Of a stretch of 64,000 nucleotides of DNA, positions 25,192 to 34,812 are shown piece after piece. Made by a program: the position numbers and the translations under genes. Below the pieces are notes generated by a model. The model saw only the letters and a program-made list of their open reading frames with translations, had not been told where the DNA came from and made no database searches. The stretch lies in the NCBI RefSeq assembly GCF_018364065.1, contig NZ_JAGZMO010000001.1, forward strand, positions 124,001 through 188,000, in the 5' to 3' direction. Numbering within the stretch: the first letter of the stretch is position 1; every line of letters begins with the position of its first letter. Source of the stretch: Veillonella sp. (GTDB lineage Bacteria; Bacillota; Negativicutes; Veillonellales; Veillonellaceae).

Positions 25192-26302
25192 TTGTTAGAG
25201 GACTTAAAAGGACCTATCGACAATTTGGAGGAGCGTATATATGGAATGAGGGATTCACTTTAACATCGCTCAGAAAGAAGATCGAATCTTCACACTAGAT
25301 GTTAAAATGAGTGACCCTGAATTCTGGAATGATCCGGATACGGCGAAAGCCATATCTCAGGAAGCAACGCAGTTGAAAGATACTGTAGAAGGCTATAAGG
25401 CGTTAGTGAGTGAGATTGAAGATACACGACTCATGCTGGATATGGCCATCGAAGAAGAGGATGAGTCCATGGAATCGGAGATTTCTGAACTCGTCAAAGG
25501 TATTGAAGAAGAGGTGGAACGTCGCGAAATTCTCCTGCTCCTCAGCGGTGAGTACGACGCGAACAACGCCATCCTTACATTCCACGCCGGTGCAGGCGGC
25601 ACGGAAGCCCAGGACTGGGTATCCATGCTTATCCGCATGTACTTGCGCTGGGCAGAGCAGCACGGCTACGGCATCACTATGATGGACGAACAGCCGGGTG
25701 ACGAAGCAGGTATTAAGAGTGCTACTTTCCTTATTAAAGGGCAGAATGCATTCGGCTATTTGAAATCGGAGAAGGGTGTACATCGTTTGGTTCGTATTTC
25801 ACCATTTGATGCCAATGCCCGCCGTCATACATCGTTCGCCGCAGTGGACGTTATGCCGGAAATCGACGATACTGTTGATATTCATTTGGATATGAAGGAC
25901 GTGCGTGTCGATACATATCGCGCCAGCGGCGCCGGCGGTCAGCACATCAATAAAACTGACTCCGCTATCCGTATGACGCATATTCCGACCGGCATTGTTG
26001 TTCAATGTCAGAGTGAACGTTCTCAGATTCAAAACCGTGATCAGGCACTGAAGTTATTGCGTGCTAAGTTATTTGAACTGGAATTGGAAAAACAGGCTGA
26101 ACTGAAAGAAAAAATCGGCGGCACCTACCAGGCTATCGAATGGGGCAGCCAAATCCGTTCCTATGTATTCCATCCGTACAACATGGTTAAAGACCATCGT
26201 ACCGGCGTTGAAACCGGTAACGTACAGGCCGTTATGGACGGCAATATTGACCAGTTTATGGAAGGGTTCTTAAAGAAAGAAGCAAACTTAAATGTTAAGT
26301 AA
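25192..26302 (+). CDS. prfB: Peptide chain release factor 2, programmed +1 frameshift
   Basis: The first 23 codons (TTG at 25192, GAGGTG upstream) end in CTT TAA; a +1 shift at CTT continues at AAC 25262 and yields a 369-residue RF2 of normal length. The joined protein reads GMRDSL-NIAQKEDRIFTLD and runs into DPEFWND. It has the stop-codon anticodon tripeptide SPF in RISPFDANARRH and the catalytic GGQ in GAGGQHINKTDSA. The in-frame stop is TAA, not the usual TGA. An in-frame ATG at 25174 lacks a ribosome site. Confidence 0.95.
25249..25264 (+). promoter_or_regulatory. RF2 frameshift site, UAA variant
   Basis: AGGG (25249-25252) acts as the internal Shine-Dalgarno, 5 bases before CTT TAA C. 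Spacing from AGGG to CTT matches the well-known AGGGGGTATCTTTGAC arrangement, but the stop is TAA. Confidence 0.85.
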
Positions 26303-26329
26303 GTAGTAGCGAGGAGTAATACAAAGACT

Positions 26330-27019
26330 ATGAAAAAATTATTCATTACATTGCTGGTCGTTGTAGTGGCAATTTTAGTAGCTGCTCAATTACTGTTGCC
26401 GAACTTTGTAAAAGGGCAATTAGAACAGCAAATAAACAGCAAACTAAATCCTAACTCCACAACACTTCATGTGGAATCGTCCCCGGCTGTACAGCTCTTA
26501 TGGGGTGACATTGATGCGTTGCGCGGCGAATTGGAAGGCGTAACATTAGGTCATTTAACTTTTGCGGACGTTCATTTGGATGTGAAAGAAATGAAATTGA
26601 ATCCTGTAGCACTTTTGTTCAATCACCAGGTTGAAGTGACTCAGATGGGAAGCGGTCAGATTGAAGGTACTGTAACTGAATCCGATTTACAGACTTTCAT
26701 GGAAAAGAGCATTAAAGGCTTACAGATTAGTAAAGTAAATATTACGTCTGACGGCATTGATGTAGTTGGTAATGTTGATATGGGCTTTATTAAAGGCACT
26801 GCCAATATTAAAGGTAAGTTGGAAATTAAAAACAACTCCCTCGTATTCTCGCCACAGCGCTTTGAAATCAACGGTGCCAGCATCGGCGGTCTCACTGCAT
26901 CTGTGTTAAAACAAATTGTAATTTATGATTTTGCAGATTTCCCAATTCCGGTTAAAGCGGATCGAATTGAAACAATCAATGGAGAATTACATTTATTTGT
27001 AAGTCCTCAAACTAAGTAA
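26330..27019 (+). CDS. DUF2993 (LmeA-like) family protein
   Basis: 229 residues: an N-terminal membrane anchor (about 4-25) and an extracytoplasmic domain of beta-rich character (VTLGHLTFADVHLDVKEMKLNP, GIDVVGNVDMGFIKGTANIKGKLEI). It matches the DUF2993 family; the actinobacterial member LmeA binds phospholipid and affects lipoglycan synthesis. In a diderm Firmicute an envelope lipid role is plausible but unproven. It begins the DUF2993-DUF5693-csaB run, with GAGGAG before the ATG. Confidence 0.75.
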   Translation: MKKLFITLLVVVVAILVAAQLLLPNFVKGQLEQQINSKLNPNSTTLHVESSPAVQLLWGDIDALRGELEGVTLGHLTFADVHLDVKEMKLNPVALLFNHQVEVTQMGSGQIEGTVTESDLQTFMEKSIKGLQISKVNITSDGIDVVGNVDMGFIKGTANIKGKLEIKNNSLVFSPQRFEINGASIGGLTASVLKQIVIYDFADFPIPVKADRIETINGELHLFVSPQTK

Positions 27020-27032
27020 GAAAGGTGCCATT

Positions 27033-29072
27033 GTGAAAGATATAGAAACAATTAGACGAAGATTTTCGCCCATATTGATTATGCTTTTAATCATCGGTGT
27101 ATGTGCGAGTCTCTTTTTAGTGCATCAGCGGTATGAAATTGAGCACGGACAGCAACAAATCGAAAATATCGTCGACTATGATGCTGTTATGCGTGCCTCT
27201 TCGTACGAAAAACGAAGCACCGAAGATTCCTTAAAAGCCTTGAAGGAAGCCGGTGTTACCGCTATGGCCATATATGATCGCACCTTATTAAAATCCAGCG
27301 ATGCCGGTGAAGTTAAAGTGTATAACGGTGTGGAAGCGGCCACTTTGGGTCTCTATAACACACAGCCTACGGCAGGTGTTACATACGTAGCACCGGTTCA
27401 GGGCAAAGAAGCATACTTTAAAGAAATTAAAGAAGACCTTATTGCCCGCCTCGGTGAAGATAAAGTTCAGAATCTTTGGTCTGTACAAGGCCCTGTCATT
27501 GCCTTGCGTCAACCTCATGATTCCTTGATGGACATGAACCTCAGTATTTCCCGTCAACAGGCGTTGGAAGTAAGCCGTTTAGGTTTTAATGTCATTGTTC
27601 GTCCTACGAACTTCAAAGATATTAACCGTGAATTGGTAAATCATGTGCTTGACCGCATTGACGGTGTACCTAATGTAACGGGTATGATTTTTGTAGGCAA
27701 AGAAGTATTGGGGTATCCAAACTACCTGGACGTAGTGGATCAACGACTCAAAGAAATGCGCATTCCGATTGCCGGTATTGAAGCGGTAGATCAGTTGCAA
27801 TATGATCCACAGGTCGGTTTCAATCAATTAGCCGTAGCTGACAGCTACAGCGTAGGCCGTCTTTATACGATTCAGAAAGATTCCTTGAAGAAATTATCCC
27901 CTGACGAAGTGTCGCAGTGGTTCTTCATCAGCGACATTGAACGTAACATCCGCTATAACTTATATCCAATCTACGAAGAAGGTGTAGGTAATAAAACTGC
28001 ACTGGAAACAAGTATCAGTTATATGCAGGAAGTTAAGGAAAAATTGGAACCACGCGGTTTCACGTTCGGTCGACCAAGCATTTATCCGCCATATTCGCCA
28101 AATCCTATCGGCGTAGTGCTTACTATGAGCGGTATGATTGCCTTGTTCACCTGGATGGTGCATCTGCTCTTGCCGATGAGCCGTAACAAACAACTGGTAA
28201 TGAACTTTACGCTGTTGCTGATTTCTGTAGTTATCTACATTATTACGCAAGGTACGGTAATCAGTCAGCTCTGGGCTCTCAGTACAGCGATTGCAGCTCC
28301 GGTAGTGGCCATTACATTGTTGATGGACTGCTGGGTGGCACGCAGTAAGCGCGGCATCGTAGGACCATGGCGTGCAACGTTGGAAGCCGCTGTATACCTT
28401 ATCGGAGCGGCTGTCTTCGCCGCAATGGGCGGTCTCATGATTGCAGCCTTGCTGGGCAATACGCGGTTCTTCATGGAATTCGCCTTGTTCCGCGGTGTAA
28501 AATTGGTGTTTGTTGCACCGGTTCTATTGACAATTGTGGCTTACTTACAGCGATTCCCGTTCTGGAAGGGTAAAACCATTACAAGTAAAGACGATGCTGT
28601 CAAGTTCGTTAAGGACTTCCTCGTAGTGGATGTAAAATTATATATGATTCTTATATTCGGATTCCTTTGTGCCGTAGCTTGGGTATTCGTGGGACGCAGT
28701 GGCCATACGGCCGGCGTACCGGTACCAAGCTTTGAAATAGCGTTACGACGCTTCTTGGAAAATACTTTGTATGCAAGACCTCGCGAAAAAGAGTTTTTAA
28801 TCGGTCATCCGGCCTTAATGCTCGCCGCATTCGCGTTCTTGCGTCGTTGGCCTATGGTATTACATTTCTTGTTCACCGTAGCCGGCGTAATCGGTATCGG
28901 TTCTCTGGTAGAAACTTTCTGCCATCTTCGCACGCCGGTGCTCATGTCTATTGCCCGTGGTTTCGACGGACTTTGGCTTGGCATAATTTTCGGTATTGTG
29001 GGGATTTTAGTATTCCGCGTTTTAGCCTACATTACTCGTTGGAATCAGTCAGGGGAGGTGTCTCATGACTAG
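27033..29072 (+). CDS. DUF5693 family membrane protein
   Basis: 679 residues from a GTG 9 bases after AAGG. One N-terminal membrane segment (about 13-35), an extracytoplasmic domain of about 330 residues with a TIM-barrel-like pattern (SLKALKEAGVTAMAIYDRTLLKSSDAGE), then about eight or nine helices from residue 365 on. It overlaps csaB by 8 bases, the context in which this family is normally found in Firmicutes. It may take part in making or exporting the cell-wall polymer that CsaB modifies; the function is unknown. Confidence 0.78.
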   Translation: MKDIETIRRRFSPILIMLLIIGVCASLFLVHQRYEIEHGQQQIENIVDYDAVMRASSYEKRSTEDSLKALKEAGVTAMAIYDRTLLKSSDAGEVKVYNGVEAATLGLYNTQPTAGVTYVAPVQGKEAYFKEIKEDLIARLGEDKVQNLWSVQGPVIALRQPHDSLMDMNLSISRQQALEVSRLGFNVIVRPTNFKDINRELVNHVLDRIDGVPNVTGMIFVGKEVLGYPNYLDVVDQRLKEMRIPIAGIEAVDQLQYDPQVGFNQLAVADSYSVGRLYTIQKDSLKKLSPDEVSQWFFISDIERNIRYNLYPIYEEGVGNKTALETSISYMQEVKEKLEPRGFTFGRPSIYPPYSPNPIGVVLTMSGMIALFTWMVHLLLPMSRNKQLVMNFTLLLISVVIYIITQGTVISQLWALSTAIAAPVVAITLLMDCWVARSKRGIVGPWRATLEAAVYLIGAAVFAAMGGLMIAALLGNTRFFMEFALFRGVKLVFVAPVLLTIVAYLQRFPFWKGKTITSKDDAVKFVKDFLVVDVKLYMILIFGFLCAVAWVFVGRSGHTAGVPVPSFEIALRRFLENTLYARPREKEFLIGHPALMLAAFAFLRRWPMVLHFLFTVAGVIGIGSLVETFCHLRTPVLMSIARGFDGLWLGIIFGIVGILVFRVLAYITRWNQSGEVSHD

Positions 29073-30159
29073 ACTTGTAATTTCGGGCTATTACGGATTC
29101 GGCAATGCCGGAGATGAAGCCATGTTGGCGGCTATTTTAGAGGCAATATTAGAAGTTATTCCTGATGCCGATATTACGGTAATTTCAGGAAATCCGAAGC
29201 AAACAGCACAGTATCACGGTGTTAAGGCCGTAGGGCGCTTTGATATGTTCGGCATATTGAATGCTGTGCGCCGCTGTGATTTGTTGGTCAGTGGGGGCGG
29301 CAGCTTGTTACAAGATGTAACAAGTAAACGCAGTCTCTACTATTATTTAAGTGTTATCTCTTTGGCTACCGTATTGAATAAGCCGGTTATGCTTTATGCA
29401 CAGGGCATTGGCCCTTTGCGTCGCAAGCAGGCTCGCAAGATGGTAGGCCAGGTGCTTAACAAAGTAACGATGATTACTGTTCGCGATGAAAAATCGAAAC
29501 TGGAATTGGAAAATATGGGCGTTACGCAGGTACCTATCGAGGTGACTGCCGATGCCGTATTGGCCATGCATCCGGTGGATATTACAATCGGCAAACGCCT
29601 GTTAAAAGATTATCAGCTATCAGGCGTACGGTACCGCGTAGGCGTATCGGTACGAAATTGGAAAGATTTCAGAGCGTATCGTCAGGAATTGGCAGATGCA
29701 CTGGATCTGTTGCACGAAGAGTTAGATGCACAAATCATCTTTATTCCTATGCAACATCCGGCCGATACTAACGAAGCGAAGTCAATCGCTCAGCTCATGC
29801 GCCATGAGCCGATTGTATTGGAAAGTGTTTATACAACCACAGAGCTTCTCGCTTTGGAAGGTTGTATGGATCTTCTTATCGGTGTTCGACTTCATGCATT
29901 GGTATTTGCTACTGTTATGGAGAAGCCGGTTGTAGGTATTTCCTATGATCCTAAGATTACTAATTTCCTACATATGATTGGACAGGAGCCTGTAGGCACA
30001 CTGGATTCATTGCAGGGAGTTCGTATATTTAAAGCGGCCGCGTCATTCCTTGAGGATGAAACGCTGCAGCAAAAATCATTGGAGCGTGTAGCGCAGCTTA
30101 GAGAAGAGTCTTTAAAAAATGCGCATATTGCGTTATCCTTATTAAGTAAGACTAAATAG
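29065..30159 (+). CDS. csaB: Polysaccharide pyruvyl transferase CsaB
   Basis: 364 residues with the CsaB/WcaK fold: LVISGYYGFGNAGDEAMLAAIL at the N-terminus, SGGGSLLQDVTSKRSLYYYL, LYAQGIGPLRRK, TVRDEKS and late GVRLHALVFA. CsaB adds ketal pyruvate to a wall polysaccharide so that SLH-domain proteins can bind. GGGGAGG precedes the ATG, within the end of the DUF5693 gene. Confidence 0.92.
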   Translation: MTRLVISGYYGFGNAGDEAMLAAILEAILEVIPDADITVISGNPKQTAQYHGVKAVGRFDMFGILNAVRRCDLLVSGGGSLLQDVTSKRSLYYYLSVISLATVLNKPVMLYAQGIGPLRRKQARKMVGQVLNKVTMITVRDEKSKLELENMGVTQVPIEVTADAVLAMHPVDITIGKRLLKDYQLSGVRYRVGVSVRNWKDFRAYRQELADALDLLHEELDAQIIFIPMQHPADTNEAKSIAQLMRHEPIVLESVYTTTELLALEGCMDLLIGVRLHALVFATVMEKPVVGISYDPKITNFLHMIGQEPVGTLDSLQGVRIFKAAASFLEDETLQQKSLERVAQLREESLKNAHIALSLLSKTK

Positions 30160-30197
30160 TTATTCAGTTACATGTTCCTGAGGAATGGAGGTTCTTT

Positions 30198-31031
30198 ATG
30201 ACAAAGTTAACAGCTGAACAGAAATCATTAGTTCAGAATAAAGCAAGAGAGATTCGCGTTAGTATCTTAAAATCTATTACAGCAGCCAATTCCGGCCATC
30301 CGGGCGGATCTTTATCGATTACCGATATTATGGCACTTCTGTACTATGTAGAAATGAACGTAGATCCTAAAAACCCTAAGTGTGCGGATCGCGACCGTTT
30401 CGTATTGTCTAAAGGTCATGCAGCACCTGCTTTATACGCTACATTGGCTGAAAAAGGCTATTTCTCCAAAGATGAACTTCAATACTTGCGCAAAATCGAC
30501 CACATGTTGCAAGGTCATCCGGATATGAAGCATACACCGGGCGTAGATATGTCTACCGGTTCTTTGGGTCAAGGTATCAGTGCCGCTTGTGGTATGGCTT
30601 TGGCAGGTAAAATCGACAAAAAAGATTTCCGCGTATTCTCCATCTTAGGTGACGGCGAATTAGAAGAAGGCCAAGTTTGGGAAGCCGCTATGTTCGCCGG
30701 CTACTATAAACTGAATAATTTGACTGCATTTGTTGACTTCAACGGTCTTCAAATCGACGGCGATATTCGCGAAGTTATGTCTCCACTTCCAATCGGTGAA
30801 AAATTTGCCGCTTTCAATTGGAATGTAATTGAAGTAGATGGTCACAATTTAGATGAATTGCATGACGCTATCGAAGCGGCCAGAGCAACTACAGATAAAC
30901 CTACAGTTGTAGTTATGCATACTGTAAAAGGCAAGGGCATTAAAGACATGGAAGGTCAGGCCGGCTGGCATGGCAAGGCTCCAAGCCCTGAAGAATGTGA
31001 AAAATATGTAGCAGAACTTATGGAGGTGTAA
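30198..31031 (+). CDS. Transketolase, N-terminal (TPP-binding) subunit
   Basis: 277 residues equal to the first half of transketolase: AANSGHPGGSLSITDIMALLYY, SKGHAAPALYA, TGSLGQGISAACGMA, and the thiamine-diphosphate motif GDGELEEGQVWEAAMFA...NLTAFVDFN. It needs the next gene for the second half. Split transketolases are common in Firmicutes and archaea. GGAGG before the ATG. Acts in the pentose phosphate pathway. Confidence 0.95.
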   Translation: MTKLTAEQKSLVQNKAREIRVSILKSITAANSGHPGGSLSITDIMALLYYVEMNVDPKNPKCADRDRFVLSKGHAAPALYATLAEKGYFSKDELQYLRKIDHMLQGHPDMKHTPGVDMSTGSLGQGISAACGMALAGKIDKKDFRVFSILGDGELEEGQVWEAAMFAGYYKLNNLTAFVDFNGLQIDGDIREVMSPLPIGEKFAAFNWNVIEVDGHNLDELHDAIEAARATTDKPTVVVMHTVKGKGIKDMEGQAGWHGKAPSPEECEKYVAELMEV

Positions 31032-31032
31032 G

Positions 31033-31965
31033 ATGGGTAAGGCAACTCGCGAAGCATACGGTGCAGCATTAGCTGAAATCGGTTTAAAAAATGAAAATAT
31101 TATTGTATTGGATGCAGACTTATCTAAATCCACAAAAACAGATACATTTAAAAAAGTTTGTCCGGAACGCTTCTTTAACGTAGGTATTGCGGAACAGAAC
31201 TTGATCAGCGTAGGGGCCGGTTTGGCCGCTGCCGGGAAGATTCCATTTGTTTCTTCTTTCTCCATGTTTGCTACAGGCCGTGCATTCGAACAGGTGCGCA
31301 ATGCTGTATGCTATCCAAAATTAAATGTAAAAATCTGTGCCACTCACGCAGGCATCACTGTAGGTGAAGACGGTGCTACACATCAGAGCTTGGAAGACTT
31401 GGCTTGCATGCGCGCCATTCCTAACTTGACTGTTATCGTACCGGCTGACGAAGTGGAAACTAAAGCTGTTGTAGCATGGGCTGCTGAATATAACGGTCCT
31501 GTATATGTTCGCTTAGGTCGTGCCGGCGTAGCCGATGTATCTCCTGAAGGTTATACATTCACACCTGGCAAATCCACTGAGCTCGTAAGCGGCAACGATG
31601 TTTCCATTATTGCTTGTGGCGCATTGGTTGGCCCTGCAGTTGATGCAACGAAAGCATTGAAAGAAGAAGGCGTAAATGCTCGTGTTATCAACATGGCATC
31701 CATTAAACCTATCGATGCGGACGCTATCATTAAAGCGGCTGAAGAAACAGGCGCTATCGTAACTGCAGAAGAACATAACATTATGGGCGGTTTAGGTGCT
31801 GCTGTAGCTGAAGTGGTTACAGAAAACAAACCGGTACCTGTTATCCGCGTAGGTGTACAAGACAGCTTCGGCGAATCGGGCACACCAAAAGAATTAATGG
31901 CTAAATACGGTCTTACAGCAGAACACATTGTAGAAGCTGCTAAGAAAGCCATGGCTCGTAAATAA
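31033..31965 (+). CDS. Transketolase, C-terminal (pyrimidine-binding) subunit
   Basis: 310 residues, one base after the N-terminal subunit: VLDADLSKSTKTDTF, RFFNVGIAEQNLISVGAGLA (catalytic Glu), ATHAGITVGEDGATHQSLEDLA and a final Rossmann-like domain (VSIIACGALVGPAVDATKAL). Together the two make one transketolase heterodimer unit, transferring two-carbon units between sugar phosphates. Confidence 0.95.
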   Translation: MGKATREAYGAALAEIGLKNENIIVLDADLSKSTKTDTFKKVCPERFFNVGIAEQNLISVGAGLAAAGKIPFVSSFSMFATGRAFEQVRNAVCYPKLNVKICATHAGITVGEDGATHQSLEDLACMRAIPNLTVIVPADEVETKAVVAWAAEYNGPVYVRLGRAGVADVSPEGYTFTPGKSTELVSGNDVSIIACGALVGPAVDATKALKEEGVNARVINMASIKPIDADAIIKAAEETGAIVTAEEHNIMGGLGAAVAEVVTENKPVPVIRVGVQDSFGESGTPKELMAKYGLTAEHIVEAAKKAMARK

Positions 31966-32034
31966 TATTTGCCAAACGGGGAAATACTTATTGAGAGTCT
32001 TATAACAAGACTGAACTAGAAAAGGACATTATCA

Positions 32035-32721
32035 ATGATAGAATTTAATCATGTCAACAAAGTGTATGACAATGGTTCATTGGCTTTGGATGATGTAAAT
32101 GTACATATTGAAAAAGGTGAATTTGTGTTGATTTGCGGCCCTAGTGGCGCCGGCAAGTCGACCTTCATCAAACTTTTATCACACGAAGTAGTCCCTGAAT
32201 CAGGCACAGTAATTGTAAATGACATGGACGTGACGCGTTTAAAGAAACGTAAGATTCCATATTTGCGTCGTCGTCTGGGTATCGTGTTCCAGGATTTCAG
32301 ACTCTTGCCAAGCAAAACAGTGTTTGAAAACATTGCGTTCGCTTTGGAAGTTATCGAAGAAAAACCTAATCGAATTAAAGAAAAAGTAGAACATGTATTG
32401 GATTTGGTAGGCTTATCTCATAAAGCGGATGACCTGCCACAGGACTTGAGCGGCGGGGAACAGCAGCGTGTAGCGATTGCGCGCGCCATCGTTAATAAAC
32501 CACTCGTTTTAATCGCCGACGAACCAACCGGTAACCTGGATCCTAATACAAGTAAGGATATTGTTGAATTGTTTAAACGCATCAACAACTCCGGTACAAC
32601 TATCGTTATGGTTACTCATGATATGCAAGTGGTAAAATATTTGAATAAGCGTGTCATTGCATTAGAGGCAGGTCGCGTAGTAAGTGATAGATTGCGAGGT
32701 GCCGAATTTAATGAAGCTTAG
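32035..32721 (+). CDS. ftsE: Cell-division ATP-binding protein FtsE
   Basis: 228 residues. MIEFNHVNKVYDNGSLALDDV start, Walker A GPSGAGKST, signature LSGGEQQRVAIARA, Walker B VLIADEPTGNLDP, switch THDM. With FtsX it forms a type VII ABC complex that activates periplasmic peptidoglycan hydrolases rather than transporting. AAAAGGA before the ATG. The ftsX start lies within its last codons. Confidence 0.96.
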   Translation: MIEFNHVNKVYDNGSLALDDVNVHIEKGEFVLICGPSGAGKSTFIKLLSHEVVPESGTVIVNDMDVTRLKKRKIPYLRRRLGIVFQDFRLLPSKTVFENIAFALEVIEEKPNRIKEKVEHVLDLVGLSHKADDLPQDLSGGEQQRVAIARAIVNKPLVLIADEPTGNLDPNTSKDIVELFKRINNSGTTIVMVTHDMQVVKYLNKRVIALEAGRVVSDRLRGAEFNEA

Positions 32722-33598
32722 AACCTTTCGATATTTTGTCAAGGAAGCATTAAAATCTATGAGCCGCAACGGTCTCATGACCTTGGCGTCCATTTCAACT
32801 GTAGCATTATCCCTGTTTATCCTCGGCGTATTTACAAGCGGCGTAGTTAACTTGAACAACTTGGCATCCAACTTGGAAAGCCAGGTTGAAATCAGCGTAT
32901 ATCTGAAAGACGGTTTAAACCAAAATCAGATTAACTCTGTACAAACTCGCTTAAAAGAAATGCCGAAGGTAAAAAGTATAGAATATGTGTCTAAAGACGA
33001 AGCAATGAAGCGCTTTAAGGAACACTTGGGAGAACAGCAGGGCCTCGTTGCCGCTCTGGACGGTAACAATCCATTGCCATCCTCCTTCGTAATCACCTTT
33101 GAAAATCCGGAAGAAGTTAAACAGGCCGCCAAGCTTGTAACTACCTATCCGGAAGTTGAAAGCGCTCATTACGGTCAAGACGTTATTGAACAGATTTTCA
33201 AGTTGACGGAAGTTATCCGTATCGGCGGTATTGCGTTGATTGCCTTCTTGGCCGGCGCTACACTGTTTATTATTTCCAATACCATTCGACTCACCGTGTT
33301 CGCACGTCGTAAAGAAATCGGTATTATGAAATATGTAGGGGCAACGAACTGGTTTATTCGTTGGCCATTCCTCATTGAAGGTATGTTGTTGGGCTTCATC
33401 GGTGCTGCCATTGCGACAGCCTGTGTTTGGGAATTCTATCACTTCATCCTTATCGAAGTGGAAAACTCCTTAGCCTTCTTACCTTTAGTACCTATGGTGC
33501 CGTTCTTCTATAATTTGGCGGCTATGTTATTCGGTGTAGGTATCGTAGTAGGGGCCATCGGGTCAACTATCTCCTTGAAACAATATATGAAAGTATAA
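32711..33598 (+). CDS. ftsX: Cell-division membrane protein FtsX
   Basis: 295 residues from the ATG at 32711, 9 bases after GAGGTG. Four membrane helices; the extracellular loop (about 50-165) follows TM1 and precedes the MacB-like C-terminal triple helix with VFARRKEIGIMKYVGATNWFI, typical of FtsX. The adjacent M23 peptidase, with a coiled coil, is the probable hydrolase partner. Confidence 0.95.
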   Translation: MKLRTFRYFVKEALKSMSRNGLMTLASISTVALSLFILGVFTSGVVNLNNLASNLESQVEISVYLKDGLNQNQINSVQTRLKEMPKVKSIEYVSKDEAMKRFKEHLGEQQGLVAALDGNNPLPSSFVITFENPEEVKQAAKLVTTYPEVESAHYGQDVIEQIFKLTEVIRIGGIALIAFLAGATLFIISNTIRLTVFARRKEIGIMKYVGATNWFIRWPFLIEGMLLGFIGAAIATACVWEFYHFILIEVENSLAFLPLVPMVPFFYNLAAMLFGVGIVVGAIGSTISLKQYMKV

Positions 33599-33614
33599 GA
33601 AAAGAAGGGTGTTT

Positions 33615-34811
33615 ATGGCAAAGAATAATTTAAAACTTCGCATAATGGCCGTTCTTTTAAGTACTACTGTATTCGTATCGGTGCCTCTCAGCTATTCCGG
33701 TGCGGAAGATGAAGATCTGACAAACCAGCTCGACACGATGCAACAGCAGATGAATGATGCCAGTGCGCAGAAAGCGAATGCGGAAGCGACCATCACCAAT
33801 GTATCTGCTCAATTGCATCAAATTCAGATTGAATTGGATCAGGCGACAGAAAACTTGCAAAACTACCAGAAACAACGTGTTGCGGTAGAGCAGGAAATTG
33901 CTAAAAACGAGAAATTACTGGCTGAAGCACAGGCTCGTTTGAGTAAACGTGAAGCTGTATTCAACAAGCGCGTACGCGATATTTATATCAATGGCCGCCT
34001 AAGCTACCTGGACGTAGTGGTAGGTGCCAAAGACTTCAGTGATTTCGCCAATCGCGTAGAAATGTTGCGCCGTATTATTGATGCTGATATTAAATTAATC
34101 AACAGCATTAAAACAGAGCGTGAAGAAATTTCCACTCGCAAGTCTATTCTTGAGCAGGACCGAGCTAAGGTTGTAGAACTTGAAAATAAGGCTAAAGAAG
34201 CACAAGCTGTTATTCAACAGAAGAAAGATGAACAAACAGCAATTTTAAATAAAGCACAAAGCGATAAAGCAACTGCAGAGCAGATGGAAGCTGACTTACA
34301 GGCTTCATCCAATGCAATCCGTGCATTATTGCAGCAACGTCAAGCTGAACGTGCGGCCGCAGCAGCTGCAGCGGCACAAGCCGGCAGCAGTGGCGGAGGC
34401 GGCGGTGGTGGCGGCTGGGTACAAGGTACAGGACAGTTATCCTGGCCTGTTAACGGCGTCATTACTTCTGATTTCGGTTGGCGTAACCATCCGATCTTCG
34501 GCCGTCAAATTTTACACTCCGGTATTGATATCGGGGTCGATGAAGGTACTCCGGTACATGCAGCGGACGGCGGCGTAGTCGTTTACTCCGGCTGGATGGA
34601 CGGCTATGGATATGCAGTAGTTATCGACCACGGTAACGGCATGTCTACTTTATATGGTCACAATTCCGACCTTGCCGTTTCGGAAGGTCAGACTGTATCG
34701 AAAGGTACAGTTATTGCTTACGCAGGAAGTACAGGTAATTCTACGGGACCTCATGTTCACTTTGAAGTACGTATCAATGGTGACCCTGTAGATCCTCAAG
34801 GGTATTTATAA
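33615..34811 (+). CDS. Coiled-coil M23 (LytM) peptidase, EnvC/PcsB-like
   Basis: 398 residues. Signal peptide (about 1-33), long coiled coil (about 35-250), an Ala-rich then Gly-rich hinge (eight consecutive Gly near 261-268), and a LytM domain. The zinc ligands H301 and D305 (HSGID) and the HVH pair H380/H382 are all present, so unlike E. coli EnvC it should be catalytic. The place after ftsEX fits a septal peptidoglycan hydrolase controlled by FtsEX. ATG at 33615 after GAAGGG; a GTG two codons earlier is possible. Confidence 0.93.
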   Translation: MAKNNLKLRIMAVLLSTTVFVSVPLSYSGAEDEDLTNQLDTMQQQMNDASAQKANAEATITNVSAQLHQIQIELDQATENLQNYQKQRVAVEQEIAKNEKLLAEAQARLSKREAVFNKRVRDIYINGRLSYLDVVVGAKDFSDFANRVEMLRRIIDADIKLINSIKTEREEISTRKSILEQDRAKVVELENKAKEAQAVIQQKKDEQTAILNKAQSDKATAEQMEADLQASSNAIRALLQQRQAERAAAAAAAAQAGSSGGGGGGGGWVQGTGQLSWPVNGVITSDFGWRNHPIFGRQILHSGIDIGVDEGTPVHAADGGVVVYSGWMDGYGYAVVIDHGNGMSTLYGHNSDLAVSEGQTVSKGTVIAYAGSTGNSTGPHVHFEVRINGDPVDPQGYL

Positions 34812-34812
34812 G

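Noticed and set aside
25192..25307. prfB as a broken gene with an early stop
   Set aside because: The stop lies in a recognisable programmed frameshift site and the joined protein is full length.
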